Source of the DNA: an uncultured Oscillospiraceae bacterium
Lineage (GTDB): Bacteria > Bacillota_A > Clostridia > Oscillospirales > Oscillospiraceae
Direction: 5' to 3'
Length of the DNA stretch: 13,237 bases
Assembly: GCA_900757695.1 (NCBI GenBank)
Contig: CAAEOU010000179.1
Location: forward strand, 1-13,237
In this document: piece by piece, positions 1 through 6,596 of the stretch
Layout of the letters: every line of letters begins with the position of its first letter
Numbering within the stretch: the first letter of the stretch is position 1
Made by a program: the position numbers and the translations under genes
Notes under the pieces: generated by a model
Database searches by the model: none
What the model was told of the DNA's origin: nothing
The model's input: only the letters and a program-made list of their open reading frames with translations

Positions 1-1041
1 CGTAAATGGATTCACCATAGTCTCAGGTTCAGGCTCACCGGCCGCCCGCCACAGGAAGGTAACAAGCTGGCCACGGGTGCAGCCCCGATCAGGTGCGAAT
101 CTGCCGTCGCCAACACCATCGGTGATCTTCATAGCAGTTGCCCAAATGACAGGCGTGGAATAGTATTCGCCGCTCTTCACATCGGTGAAGTCAGACTCAG
201 AAGCTTTTTCAGGAATCGGTGCATAGGTGTAACGATAGGTATTGGACTGCGAATCAGCCGACGTTACAAGGTTGCCGTTGGCATCATATTCGTAGTTGGT
301 AACTGTCCCAATGCTTCCACCGGAATTTTTCCATGTTTGCTTTACACAGAGGTCCTTATCGTTATACTCATAGAGATAGGAGCCTGTATCTGCAACTTTC
401 TCCTCAATCAGGTTGCCCTTTGCATCGTAGGAATAGGTCGTTGTGTTCGTTTGACCATTGACCATAGAGTGAACCACAGACTGAATTACATTGCCGTTAT
501 CATCCAGCGTGTACTCATATCTTGCTACGTCTCCCTGATTTCCATTTTCATTTGCATAGCCCTTTACAACCGTGATCTTGTGATCACCATATGTATAGTA
601 GAACGTGCTGTCATCAATTTGCTCTTTCACATTAACACGGGTGCGGGACTGCGTCAGAACACCATCCGTATAGGTAAAGGTTTGCATCGTTACGTCATGA
701 TTCCCATACCGTACTGCATCTTCCACAGCTTTGACCAGATAACCGTCCTTATCATAGTCGAACCGCCAAATGGATGTATCATTTTTATAGGTGTAGCTAC
801 CCCACATCTCATTGCCGTTGGCATCAAAATAGGACTGATAGGTTCCGCCCTCGTCCGCAGTAGAATACCGGCTTTCGTAGCTCTGATGGGTCATGTAGAA
901 GCCGTCGGCAGCATCCGTAATGGTGCCGCTTGTATTGCCTCCAACCCAGTCTACTTCCACATTTCCGGCCCAAGCTGCCGTTGCCATGCAGCCCATCAGC
1001 GCGCCCAAAATCAGGGCATGCTTCAGCAGTTTGTTCTTCAT
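1..1041 (-). CDS. Secreted YD-repeat-like protein with C-terminal SLH domain(s), 3' end off window
   Basis: The reading frame is open for 347 codons from the ATG at 1041 to the window edge with no stop, so the C-terminus is missing. A GAGGAG ribosome site lies 8 bases upstream. Residues 1-25 form a signal peptide (basic start, hydrophobic core, AWA before Gly26); an LMGC at 15-18 makes lipoprotein processing a weaker option. Residues about 70-265 carry eight degenerate aromatic/DxxGN repeats, with their Asp near 73, 97, 126, 153, 180, 206, 228 and 253 (e.g. YFDANGNE, YSYDAKGNL, YEYDANGNLV). This resembles YD/RHS beta-strand repeats. Residues 285-338 are an S-layer homology domain (FTDV start, WA.A..ITDGVGDGRFAPD, TRGQLVTFLWR), and NPFT at the edge looks like the start of a second one. 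SLH domains bind pyruvylated secondary wall polymers, so the protein is probably held on the cell surface. The function of the repeat part is unknown. Confidence 0.9.
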   Translation of the reverse strand, partial: MKNKLLKHALILGALMGCMATAAWAGNVEVDWVGGNTSGTITDAADGFYMTHQSYESRYSTADEGGTYQSYFDANGNEMWGSYTYKNDTSIWRFDYDKDGYLVKAVEDAVRYGNHDVTMQTFTYTDGVLTQSRTRVNVKEQIDDSTFYYTYGDHKITVVKGYANENGNQGDVARYEYTLDDNGNVIQSVVHSMVNGQTNTTTYSYDAKGNLIEEKVADTGSYLYEYNDKDLCVKQTWKNSGGSIGTVTNYEYDANGNLVTSADSQSNTYRYTYAPIPEKASESDFTDVKSGEYYSTPVIWATAMKITDGVGDGRFAPDRGCTRGQLVTFLWRAAGEPEPETMVNPFT

Positions 1042-1095
1042 AGAACCATCTCCTCTTTGATAATCGAAGCAATCAAATGATTTGCTTACTCTGTT

Positions 1096-1124
1096 GTTAT
1101 ACCACATAGCGGTCAAAAAAACAA
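1096..1124 (-). promoter_or_regulatory. Putative sigma-A promoter of the SLH protein gene
   Basis: On the minus strand a TTGTTT -35 (1119-1124) and TATAAC -10 (1096-1101) are separated by 17 bases. Transcription would start near 1089, giving a leader of about 48 bases before the ATG at 1041. The -35 is only moderate and the region is A/T-rich, so this is a prediction from spacing and consensus. Confidence 0.45.
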
Positions 1125-1171
1125 GCAAGACTATATTCCTCGGCGAAAAATGCTTCATTGTATCATATTCT

Positions 1172-1212
1172 CCAAAACAAATCGGAGCGCCGCGATATGC
1201 TCGCAGCGCTCC
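1172..1212 (-). terminator. Intrinsic terminator of tex
   Basis: Just after the tex stop codon, 1201-1212 and 1184-1195 form a 12-bp stem (one G-U pair) closing a 5-base loop. On the minus strand it is followed by GATTTGTTTTGG, an interrupted T tract. The hairpin separates tex from the SLH gene that follows on the same strand. Confidence 0.75.
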
Positions 1213-1217
1213 CAATG

Positions 1218-3383
1218 TTATTTTTTTGCCTGCTTGATGGACAGGCTGATGCGCTTTTTCTTCTCGTCTACGCCCAGCACAACCACCTTCACCACATCTC
1301 CTACGGACAGCACCTGAGAGGGATGCTTCACATAATGATCTGCAATTTCAGAAATATGCACCAGTCCATCCTGATGGACACCAATATCCACAAACGCTCC
1401 AAAATCAATGACATTCCGAACCGTTCCGGTGAGCACCATGCCGGGCTTCAGATCCTTTATCTCCATAACGTCTGTCCGCAAAACGGGCTGGGGCAACGAA
1501 TCTCGGACGTCCCTGCCGGGCTTCATCAGCTCACTGGCCACATCCATCAGAGTGGGAACACCGATGCCCAGTTCCTTGGCCGCCTTTTCCTTGCCATAAC
1601 GCTGGAGCTCCTTTGAAATATCGCCCAGTTTTCCCTGCCTCACATCCTCCAAGGAATATCCCATCAGGGATAGCAGCTCCTTTGCTGCGCCATAGGACTC
1701 CGGATGCACCGCCGTATTGTCGAGAATATCCTTGCTCTCCGGCACCCTGAGGAAGCCTGCGCACTGCTGGAACGCCTTTGGCCCAAGCTTCGGTACCTTG
1801 CCCAGCTGCTTTCGGGAGGTAAATGCGCCATTTTCCTCCCGGTAGGACACGATATTCTTGGCCGTTACCGCAGTCAGGCCGGAGACCCTGCGCAGCAGAG
1901 ATGCCGAGGCCGTGTTGACATCCACACCTACCGCATTTACGCAGTCCTCTACAACGCCGTCCAGAGTCTCTTCCAGCCGCTTTTGGGGCATGTCGTGCTG
2001 ATACTGTCCCACACCAATGGCCTTAGGCTCGATCTTTACCAGCTCTGCCAGAGGATCCTGAAGCCGCCGTGCAATGGACACCGCCGACCTGAGATTGACA
2101 TCAAACTGTGGGAATTCCTCCGCTGCCAGCGGGCTGGCCGAGTACACCGAGGCACCGGCCTCTGAGACGATCATATAGCTGAGGTTTCTCCCCTTCTTTG
2201 CTTCCTTCCGGATCAGCTCCACCGCCATCTGCTCCGTCTCCCGGCTGGCGGTGCCGTTGCCGATGGCCAAATGCTCCACGTTATCTTTTTCCACAAGCCG
2301 TGTAAGGCTTTCAATAGCCTCCTGCTTTTTCTTTTCACTAAAGGTCGGATACACCACCGTGGTATCCAGCACCTTTCCGGTGCCGTCTACCACTGCAACC
2401 TTACAGCCGTTCCGGTATCCCGGATCCAGTCCCATGGTCACTTTCCCCTTGACCGGCGGCTGCATCAGCAGCGGGCGAAGATTCAGTGCAAACTGGCCGA
2501 TGGCCCCTTCGCAGGCAGAATCCGTCAGATCTCCCCGGATCTCCCGTTCCAGAGACGGAAAAATCAGCCGGTCATAGGCATCCTCTGCCGCCTGCCGGAT
2601 AAAGTCGGCAGCATTGGTGTTACCCTTGATGCAGGCATTGTATACCGTCTGCATAGCCGTATCATGATCCAGTTCCAGCGAAACCTTCAAAAACTTTTCT
2701 TTCTCGCCCCGGTTGATGGCAAGTACCTGATGTCCCTGCATCCGGGCCACCGGCTGGACAAAATCATAGTAGAGACGATAAACCGAATCTTCCTCGCCGG
2801 TTGCCTCACTGCGCAGCTTTCCATGGCGGCGTACCACCAGTCGAAGTGTCTTCCGCAGTGCGGCACTGTCGCTGATCTCTTCAGCGATGATATCACCGGC
2901 TCCCTTCAGCGCATCTTCTACACTTTCTACACCTTTTTCCGCATCCACATAGGCTTTGGCCGCCTGCTCCGGAGCCGGTGTCCCGGGCTTTTGTGCAAAA
3001 AGAAGCTCCGCCAAGGGTGTAAGTCCCTTCTCTCTGGCCATGGTGGCACGGGTACGGCGCTTGGGCTTATAGGGCCGATAGATATCCTCCAGCTCTGCCA
3101 GCGTAGACGCTCGAGCAATGGATCTTTCCAGCTCCGGAGTAAGCTTTCCCTGCCCTTCGATCGCAGCCTTTATCGTATCCCTGCGCTCCTGAAGCCCCCG
3201 GAGATACTGAAGTCTTGTTTCCAGTGTCCGAAGTGAGGTATCGTCCATGGCTCCGTGCATTTCCTTCCGGTACCGGGCAATAAAGGGGATGGTGTTGCCC
3301 TCGTCCAGCAGCGTGATCACGTTTTCAATATGCTTTGGATCCTTCCCCAGCTCTGCGGCTAAGATACGTACAATCTCGTCCAT
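1218..3383 (-). CDS. tex: Tex family RNA-binding transcription accessory protein
   Basis: Cytoplasmic nucleic-acid-binding protein of 721 residues, a normal length for bacterial Tex (relative of eukaryotic Spt6), thought to act on transcription or RNA. The domains are complete and in the expected order. The N-terminal helical Tex region contains IPFIARYRKE (32-41) and IYRPYKPKRRTRATMAREKG (101-120). A YqgF/RNase H-like fold starts at MGLDPGYRNG (317-326), followed by AIGNGTASRETE (373-384), SEAGASVYSAS (407-417) and QDPLAELVKIEPKAIGVGQY (442-461). Helix-hairpin-helix elements cover about 480-550 (GVDVNTAS, VPKLGPKAFQQCAGF). A C-terminal S1 RNA-binding domain covers 648-717 (VIDFGAFVDIG, DGLVHISEI, ISLSIK). 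The ATG at 3383 is chosen because an AGGAGG site lies 7 bases upstream; the frame stays open further upstream, but that part runs through the tRNA. No separate tex promoter is visible. Confidence 0.97.
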   Translation of the reverse strand: MDEIVRILAAELGKDPKHIENVITLLDEGNTIPFIARYRKEMHGAMDDTSLRTLETRLQYLRGLQERRDTIKAAIEGQGKLTPELERSIARASTLAELEDIYRPYKPKRRTRATMAREKGLTPLAELLFAQKPGTPAPEQAAKAYVDAEKGVESVEDALKGAGDIIAEEISDSAALRKTLRLVVRRHGKLRSEATGEEDSVYRLYYDFVQPVARMQGHQVLAINRGEKEKFLKVSLELDHDTAMQTVYNACIKGNTNAADFIRQAAEDAYDRLIFPSLEREIRGDLTDSACEGAIGQFALNLRPLLMQPPVKGKVTMGLDPGYRNGCKVAVVDGTGKVLDTTVVYPTFSEKKKQEAIESLTRLVEKDNVEHLAIGNGTASRETEQMAVELIRKEAKKGRNLSYMIVSEAGASVYSASPLAAEEFPQFDVNLRSAVSIARRLQDPLAELVKIEPKAIGVGQYQHDMPQKRLEETLDGVVEDCVNAVGVDVNTASASLLRRVSGLTAVTAKNIVSYREENGAFTSRKQLGKVPKLGPKAFQQCAGFLRVPESKDILDNTAVHPESYGAAKELLSLMGYSLEDVRQGKLGDISKELQRYGKEKAAKELGIGVPTLMDVASELMKPGRDVRDSLPQPVLRTDVMEIKDLKPGMVLTGTVRNVIDFGAFVDIGVHQDGLVHISEIADHYVKHPSQVLSVGDVVKVVVLGVDEKKKRISLSIKQAKK

Positions 3384-3408
3384 TTCATTTCCTCCTGTGA
3401 AAATGCAT

Positions 3409-3449
3409 AAAAAAGAACGTCGGAGCAAAGCGTACTTTGCTCCGACGTT
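3409..3449 (-). terminator. Intrinsic terminator directly after tRNA-Leu
   Basis: Positions 3435-3449 and 3416-3430 form a perfect 15-bp stem with a 4-base loop (3431-3434), followed on the minus strand by C and six T (3414-3409). The first stem base is the final A of the tRNA CCA end. The next gene's ribosome site begins only about a dozen bases after the T run. Confidence 0.92.
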
Positions 3450-3536
3450 GGTGCGCGAGGCGGGACTTGAACCCACACGTCCGTAATGGACACTAGAACC
3501 TGAATCTAGCGAGTCTGCCAATTCCACCACTCGCGC
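3449..3536 (-). tRNA. tRNA-Leu (anticodon CAG)
   Basis: An 88-base class II tRNA with an encoded 3' CCA. The acceptor arms GCGCGAG and CTCGCGC pair perfectly, with A as discriminator base. The anticodon stem is CTAGA/TCTAG around the loop TTCAGGT, giving anticodon CAG (plus-strand 3500-3502), which reads CUG leucine codons. A long variable arm (TGTCC-ATTA-CGGACG) and a GTTCAAGTC T-loop region are present, as expected for tRNA-Leu. It has its own promoter and terminator. Confidence 0.97.
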
Positions 3537-3552
3537 GTCAGACAGCTCATAT

Positions 3553-3581
3553 ATAATACACCGAGCAAGGAGAAATGTCAA
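3553..3581 (-). promoter_or_regulatory. Strong sigma-A promoter of tRNA-Leu
   Basis: Minus strand: perfect TTGACA -35 (3576-3581), 17-base spacer, TATTAT -10 (3553-3558). The predicted start near 3546 lies about 10 bases before the mature tRNA 5' end. With no other promoter seen ahead of tex, this one may also feed tex by read-through. Confidence 0.88.
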
Positions 3582-3644
3582 CCACAAATTTTCTGATTTT
3601 TCAAAAAAATTTAAAGAAATCGATATTCCCTTTTCCCTCGAATA

Positions 3645-3653
3645 TGGTAGAAT
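3645..3653 (+). promoter_or_regulatory. Putative extended -10 promoter of the AI-2E family gene
   Basis: TGGTAGAAT at 3645-3653 is an extended -10 (TG-N-TAGAAT). No convincing -35 is seen 16-18 bases upstream. It sits about 24 bases before the ATG at 3677, leaving a short leader with the AGAGGTGAG ribosome site. It lies back to back with the tRNA-Leu promoter within about 65 bases. Confidence 0.5.
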
Positions 3654-3676
3654 ATCCGTAAGAAAGAGGTGAGCCC

Positions 3677-4876
3677 ATGAATACGCCCAATCCTGTCCCG
3701 ATGAAGACGCTGCTTCTGCGGATCGGTCTTCGGCTGCTGCTGATTATTGCGGTGCTGCTCTGTTTGACCCTGCTGGTGCCGCCCCTGCTGGATCTGTTTC
3801 TTCCTTTTATTCTGGCCTTTCTGGCCGCAACACTTCTGGCCCCGCTGGTTCAAAAAATCGCCCGCCGTGTGGGCGGCTGGAACTTCTGGTCCATGCTTTT
3901 TGTGGTGCTGATGCTGTTGGCCGCCACCGGCATTCTGGTCTACGCAGGCTATTATCTTATCTCACAGATCATCGACCTGATCCACAGCTGGGCCAGCATC
4001 CGGGATGGCCTTACCAATATGCTGGAACAGATATCCATCTTTTTAAGCACTAACGTTCACTTTACCTACACCGACACGGAAGCGTACATTCTGAATTTTG
4101 TACAGGAAGGGCTGAACTGGATCACAGGGAAGGTTTCCACATGGGCCCCCTCCGTGGTCATCGGCGTAGGGAATCTCGCCTCCGGTATCGCAAGCTTTGT
4201 CGTATCCCTTCTGTTTTTCATCGTTGGAGCCTACTTTATGACCGCAGACTACCCGGGACTTCGGAAAAAGCTGATTTCATGGGTACCGGATATCATCCGT
4301 CCCCATATGAGCCACGTAAAGGAGGCCACCGGTTCGGCAATGTTCGGTTACCTACGGGCCCAGCTGATTCTCTCCGGTGTTGTCACGCTGATCATTTTTA
4401 TTGCCCTGCTGATCTACGGCCAGAGCTATTCCCTGCTGATTGCCATCGCCTGCGGCATTATTGACGTAATGCCCTTCTTCGGAAGCGGCGCAGTTCTGGT
4501 GCCATGGGGCGTTATTATGCTTCTACTGGGCAACTTTCAAAAGGGACTGTTTCTGCTGGCTCTGGCACTGGCACTGTTTATCTTCCGCAAGCTGGCGGAG
4601 CCGAAGGTAGTAGGAAATCAAACAGGACTGAGTCCCCTGCTCTCTCTGATCAGCATCTATGTGGGCATGAAGCTTGGCGGAGTGATCGGAATGATCCTAT
4701 GTCCCATTCTCTGTATGGTGGTGATTGGCCTCTACGGCATGGACTTCTTTACCCCCACCATCATTGACTTCCGTCTGCTATTCGGCCGGATCTTCGATGC
4801 CGCAAGGATGCCCGCCCCGGAGGCCGCCGATGCTTCCCATACGTCTGAATCCCTCTCAGAGCGTGATCCATCATAG
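3677..4876 (+). CDS. AI-2E family transporter (YtvI-like membrane protein)
   Basis: A 399-residue polytopic membrane protein of the AI-2E transporter family, usual length about 350-400. Hydrophobic segments lie near residues 12-56, 71-100, 157-190, 226-248, 250-300 and 316-357, with a more polar region around 100-155 between early and later segments. The conserved family motif is clear at 307-340: AEPKVVGNQTGLSPLLSLIS followed by YVGMKLGGVIG. PFFGSGAVLVPWG (267-279) is also typical. Clostridial and Bacillus relatives include YtvI, an integral membrane protein linked to sporulation. The substrate cannot be told from sequence; family members range from autoinducer-2 exporters to Na+/H+ antiporters. 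The ATG at 3677 has an AGAGGTGAG ribosome site. The gene stands alone and is convergent with mnmA; the roughly 50 bases between them show no good terminator. Confidence 0.9.
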   Translation: MNTPNPVPMKTLLLRIGLRLLLIIAVLLCLTLLVPPLLDLFLPFILAFLAATLLAPLVQKIARRVGGWNFWSMLFVVLMLLAATGILVYAGYYLISQIIDLIHSWASIRDGLTNMLEQISIFLSTNVHFTYTDTEAYILNFVQEGLNWITGKVSTWAPSVVIGVGNLASGIASFVVSLLFFIVGAYFMTADYPGLRKKLISWVPDIIRPHMSHVKEATGSAMFGYLRAQLILSGVVTLIIFIALLIYGQSYSLLIAIACGIIDVMPFFGSGAVLVPWGVIMLLLGNFQKGLFLLALALALFIFRKLAEPKVVGNQTGLSPLLSLISIYVGMKLGGVIGMILCPILCMVVIGLYGMDFFTPTIIDFRLLFGRIFDAARMPAPEAADASHTSESLSERDPS

Positions 4877-4925
4877 CTGCAAATGCCCCGCAGATTCCGG
4901 CCAAGCACGCATCGGGGGATTATTC

Positions 4926-5993
4926 TTATTGGCCGCCGGTGATCTCCGCACCGCCCAGCATTTTGTCTCCATCATAAAACACGATAGCCTGTCCCGGTGT
5001 CACGGCCCGTTGGGGTACCTGAAACTCTGCCCGGATACATCCGTTTTCAAGAAAATGGAGCATTGCAGGCTGATCCTTCCCATGGTAGCGCACCCGTGCA
5101 GTCACAGGAACCGGTACTTCCGGCAGGGCCCCGGCGATCCAGTTGAGATTTTCCCCAAAGACCACATGGGAAAACAGCTCCTCATTTCTGCCCAGTGTTA
5201 CTGTATTCTTCTCCGCATCGGTGGACTTCACATACATGGGCTGACCCAGTGCGAGTCCCAGTCCCTTCCGCTGGCCGATGGTATAGTGGATAATACCCCG
5301 ATGGGTGCCGATCCGGTTGCCGCTGGTATCCAGCACCGGCCCCGGTGCATACGTTTTCCCGGTATATTCCTCAATAAATGCCGCATAGTCTCCATCCGGC
5401 ACAAAGCAGATGTCCTGACTATCGTGCTTTCCGGCATTGAGAAAGCCCTCACGCTCTGCGATCTCCCGAACCTGGGGCTTTGTAAGCTCTCCCAGCGGAA
5501 ACAGTGTTCTTTGAAGCTGCTGCTGCGTCATGTTATAGAGCACATAGCTCTGCTCCTTCTCTGCATCCACAGCCTTATACAGCATGACCGTTCCATCCGG
5601 AAGTTCTTTTCTGCGAACATAGTGGCCCGTTGCGATATAGTCACAATCTAGCTCCATGGCCCGATGGTACAAACGTTCAAATTTCAGCCTGCGATTGCAG
5701 TCGATGCAGGGATTTGGGGTCCGGCCCTGCTCATAGCTGTGGATAAACGGCTCGATCACCTGCGTCTCAAAATCTGCGGTGAAATTAAAGGTGTAGTGGG
5801 GAATCCCAAGGCGGTAGCAGACACTTTTTGCATCCTCGACATCCCGCAGCGAACAGCAGGTGCTTTCCCGGCCATCCTCCCCGTCATAGAGCTTCATGGT
5901 AACACCAATGCAGTCATAGCCCTGCTCCTTCAAAAGATACGCCGCCACGCTGGAATCCACACCGCCGCTCATGGCCACAAGGACTCGCTTCAT
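4926..5993 (-). CDS. mnmA: tRNA-specific 2-thiouridylase MnmA
   Basis: A 355-residue cytoplasmic enzyme that makes the 2-thio group of s2U34 in tRNA-Lys, -Glu and -Gln. It adenylates the uridine with ATP and receives sulfur from a cysteine desulfurase relay. The PP-loop ATPase motif SGGVDSS is at 9-15. RTPNPCIDCN (91-100) holds the first catalytic cysteine (C96) and DSQDICF (191-197) the second (C196). Other family signatures are ATGHYVR (121-127), EKEQSYVLY (145-153) and HYTIGQRKGLGLA. All key residues are present and the length is normal. The ATG overlaps the stop of the upstream rrf2-like gene by 4 bases (ATGA), so the two are co-transcribed and probably translationally coupled. No iscS/nifS or nifU-like gene is next to it. 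Confidence 0.97.
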   Translation of the reverse strand: MKRVLVAMSGGVDSSVAAYLLKEQGYDCIGVTMKLYDGEDGRESTCCSLRDVEDAKSVCYRLGIPHYTFNFTADFETQVIEPFIHSYEQGRTPNPCIDCNRRLKFERLYHRAMELDCDYIATGHYVRRKELPDGTVMLYKAVDAEKEQSYVLYNMTQQQLQRTLFPLGELTKPQVREIAEREGFLNAGKHDSQDICFVPDGDYAAFIEEYTGKTYAPGPVLDTSGNRIGTHRGIIHYTIGQRKGLGLALGQPMYVKSTDAEKNTVTLGRNEELFSHVVFGENLNWIAGALPEVPVPVTARVRYHGKDQPAMLHFLENGCIRAEFQVPQRAVTPGQAIVFYDGDKMLGGAEITGGQ

Positions 5994-6421
5994 TCCTGTG
6001 CCTCCCGGGCCTGATGTTCCTGCTCAATGAGATCTGCCAGCGTATACTGCTCCAGATAGTCCATCACGACTTTATCAAGTCCCTTCCACAGGGGCAGTGT
6101 ACGGCATTCATCCGCTCTGGGGCAGGGCTTTGCCCCCTTTTCCAGACACGCCACAGGGCTCAGGCTCAGCTCTGCTACTCCCAGGATCTCAGCAGCCGTA
6201 TACTCTTCCGGCTTTCTGGTGAGCCGATATCCGCCGCCCTTTCCCCGGACGCCGGACACCAGTCCCTCCTGCGTCAAAAAACGAACAATGGTCTCCAAAT
6301 ATTTCTCCGATATCTCCTGCCGCTGGGCGATCTCCCGCAGAGACACATAGCCGTCGCTGTTCTGCTCTGCCAGATCGATCATAACACGAAGGGCATAACG
6401 CCCCCTTGTGGATATCATCAT
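5990..6421 (-). CDS. Rrf2 family transcriptional regulator (Fe-S type)
   Basis: A 143-residue winged-helix regulator. MISTRGRYALRVMIDLA (2-18) and the helix-turn-helix with wing (VSLREIAQRQEISEKYLE at 26-43, RGKGGGYRL at 59-67) are diagnostic for Rrf2. Three cysteines at 92, 100 and 106 (ACLEKGAKPC, DEC) match the cluster-ligand region of IscR-type members, suggesting that it senses an Fe-S cluster. The start is placed at 6421 because GAAAGAGGTG lies 6-7 bases upstream; an in-frame ATG at 6442 lacks a ribosome site, and the adjacent ATG at 6418 is also possible. It heads the operon with mnmA. In many clostridia the order is rrf2-nifS-nifU-mnmA; here the two middle genes are absent. Targets are not shown by the sequence; autoregulation is usual in the family. 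Confidence 0.93.
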   Translation of the reverse strand: MMISTRGRYALRVMIDLAEQNSDGYVSLREIAQRQEISEKYLETIVRFLTQEGLVSGVRGKGGGYRLTRKPEEYTAAEILGVAELSLSPVACLEKGAKPCPRADECRTLPLWKGLDKVVMDYLEQYTLADLIEQEHQAREAQE

Positions 6422-6463
6422 GTTCAGCACCTCTTTCGGCATTTTGCCGTATTTCGTATCGTT

Positions 6464-6492
6464 ATTGTATCATTTTATTGGAGAGGCTGCAA
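6464..6492 (-). promoter_or_regulatory. Putative promoter of the rrf2-mnmA operon
   Basis: Minus strand: TTGCAG -35 (6487-6492), 17-base spacer, TACAAT -10 (6464-6469). The predicted start near 6457 gives a leader of about 36 bases to the ATG at 6421. It is divergent from the flippase promoter, with about 30 bases between the two -35 boxes. Confidence 0.65.
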
Positions 6493-6521
6493 CCATTGTT
6501 TTTCCGGCCATGGCATGCCGG

Positions 6522-6550
6522 TTGAATTTCCATAGATTCCATGGTAAAAT
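6522..6550 (+). promoter_or_regulatory. Promoter of the flippase / glycerophosphotransferase operon
   Basis: TTGAAT -35 (6522-6527) and TAAAAT -10 (6545-6550) are separated by 17 bases, with TG one base upstream of the -10 (extended -10). The start would be near 6557, leaving a leader of about 40 bases that contains a small GCGG-TTTT-CCGC hairpin (6562-6573) ahead of the ribosome site. Confidence 0.75.
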
Positions 6551-6596
6551 GATGGCATTCTGCGGTTTTCCGCCATAATAGAGTGAGGAAAAAATA

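Noticed and set aside
337..1080. A 247-codon plus-strand open frame opposite the SLH gene
   Set aside because: It is antisense to a frame with a signal peptide, repeats and an SLH domain; its product has no family features and no fitting ribosome site.
1111..1116. TTGACC on the minus strand as -35 for the SLH gene
   Set aside because: It lies only 9 bases from the TATAAC -10; the TTGTTT at 17-base spacing was preferred.
2271..3236. A 321-codon plus-strand open frame opposite tex
   Set aside because: It lies wholly within tex, whose domains are unambiguous; it reads as a codon-bias shadow.
3384..3587. N-terminal extension of the tex frame through the tRNA
   Set aside because: The extra codons run through the terminator and tRNA-Leu; the AGGAGG site and the family N-terminus fix the start at 3383.
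4881..4915. CCCCG/CGGGG hairpin between the convergent AI-2E family and mnmA genes
   Set aside because: Only five base pairs with a loop of more than 20 bases and no T tract; too weak to call a terminator.
4725..5651. A 308-codon plus-strand open frame running from the AI-2E family gene into mnmA
   Set aside because: It overlaps two well-defined genes and its product has no domain signature.
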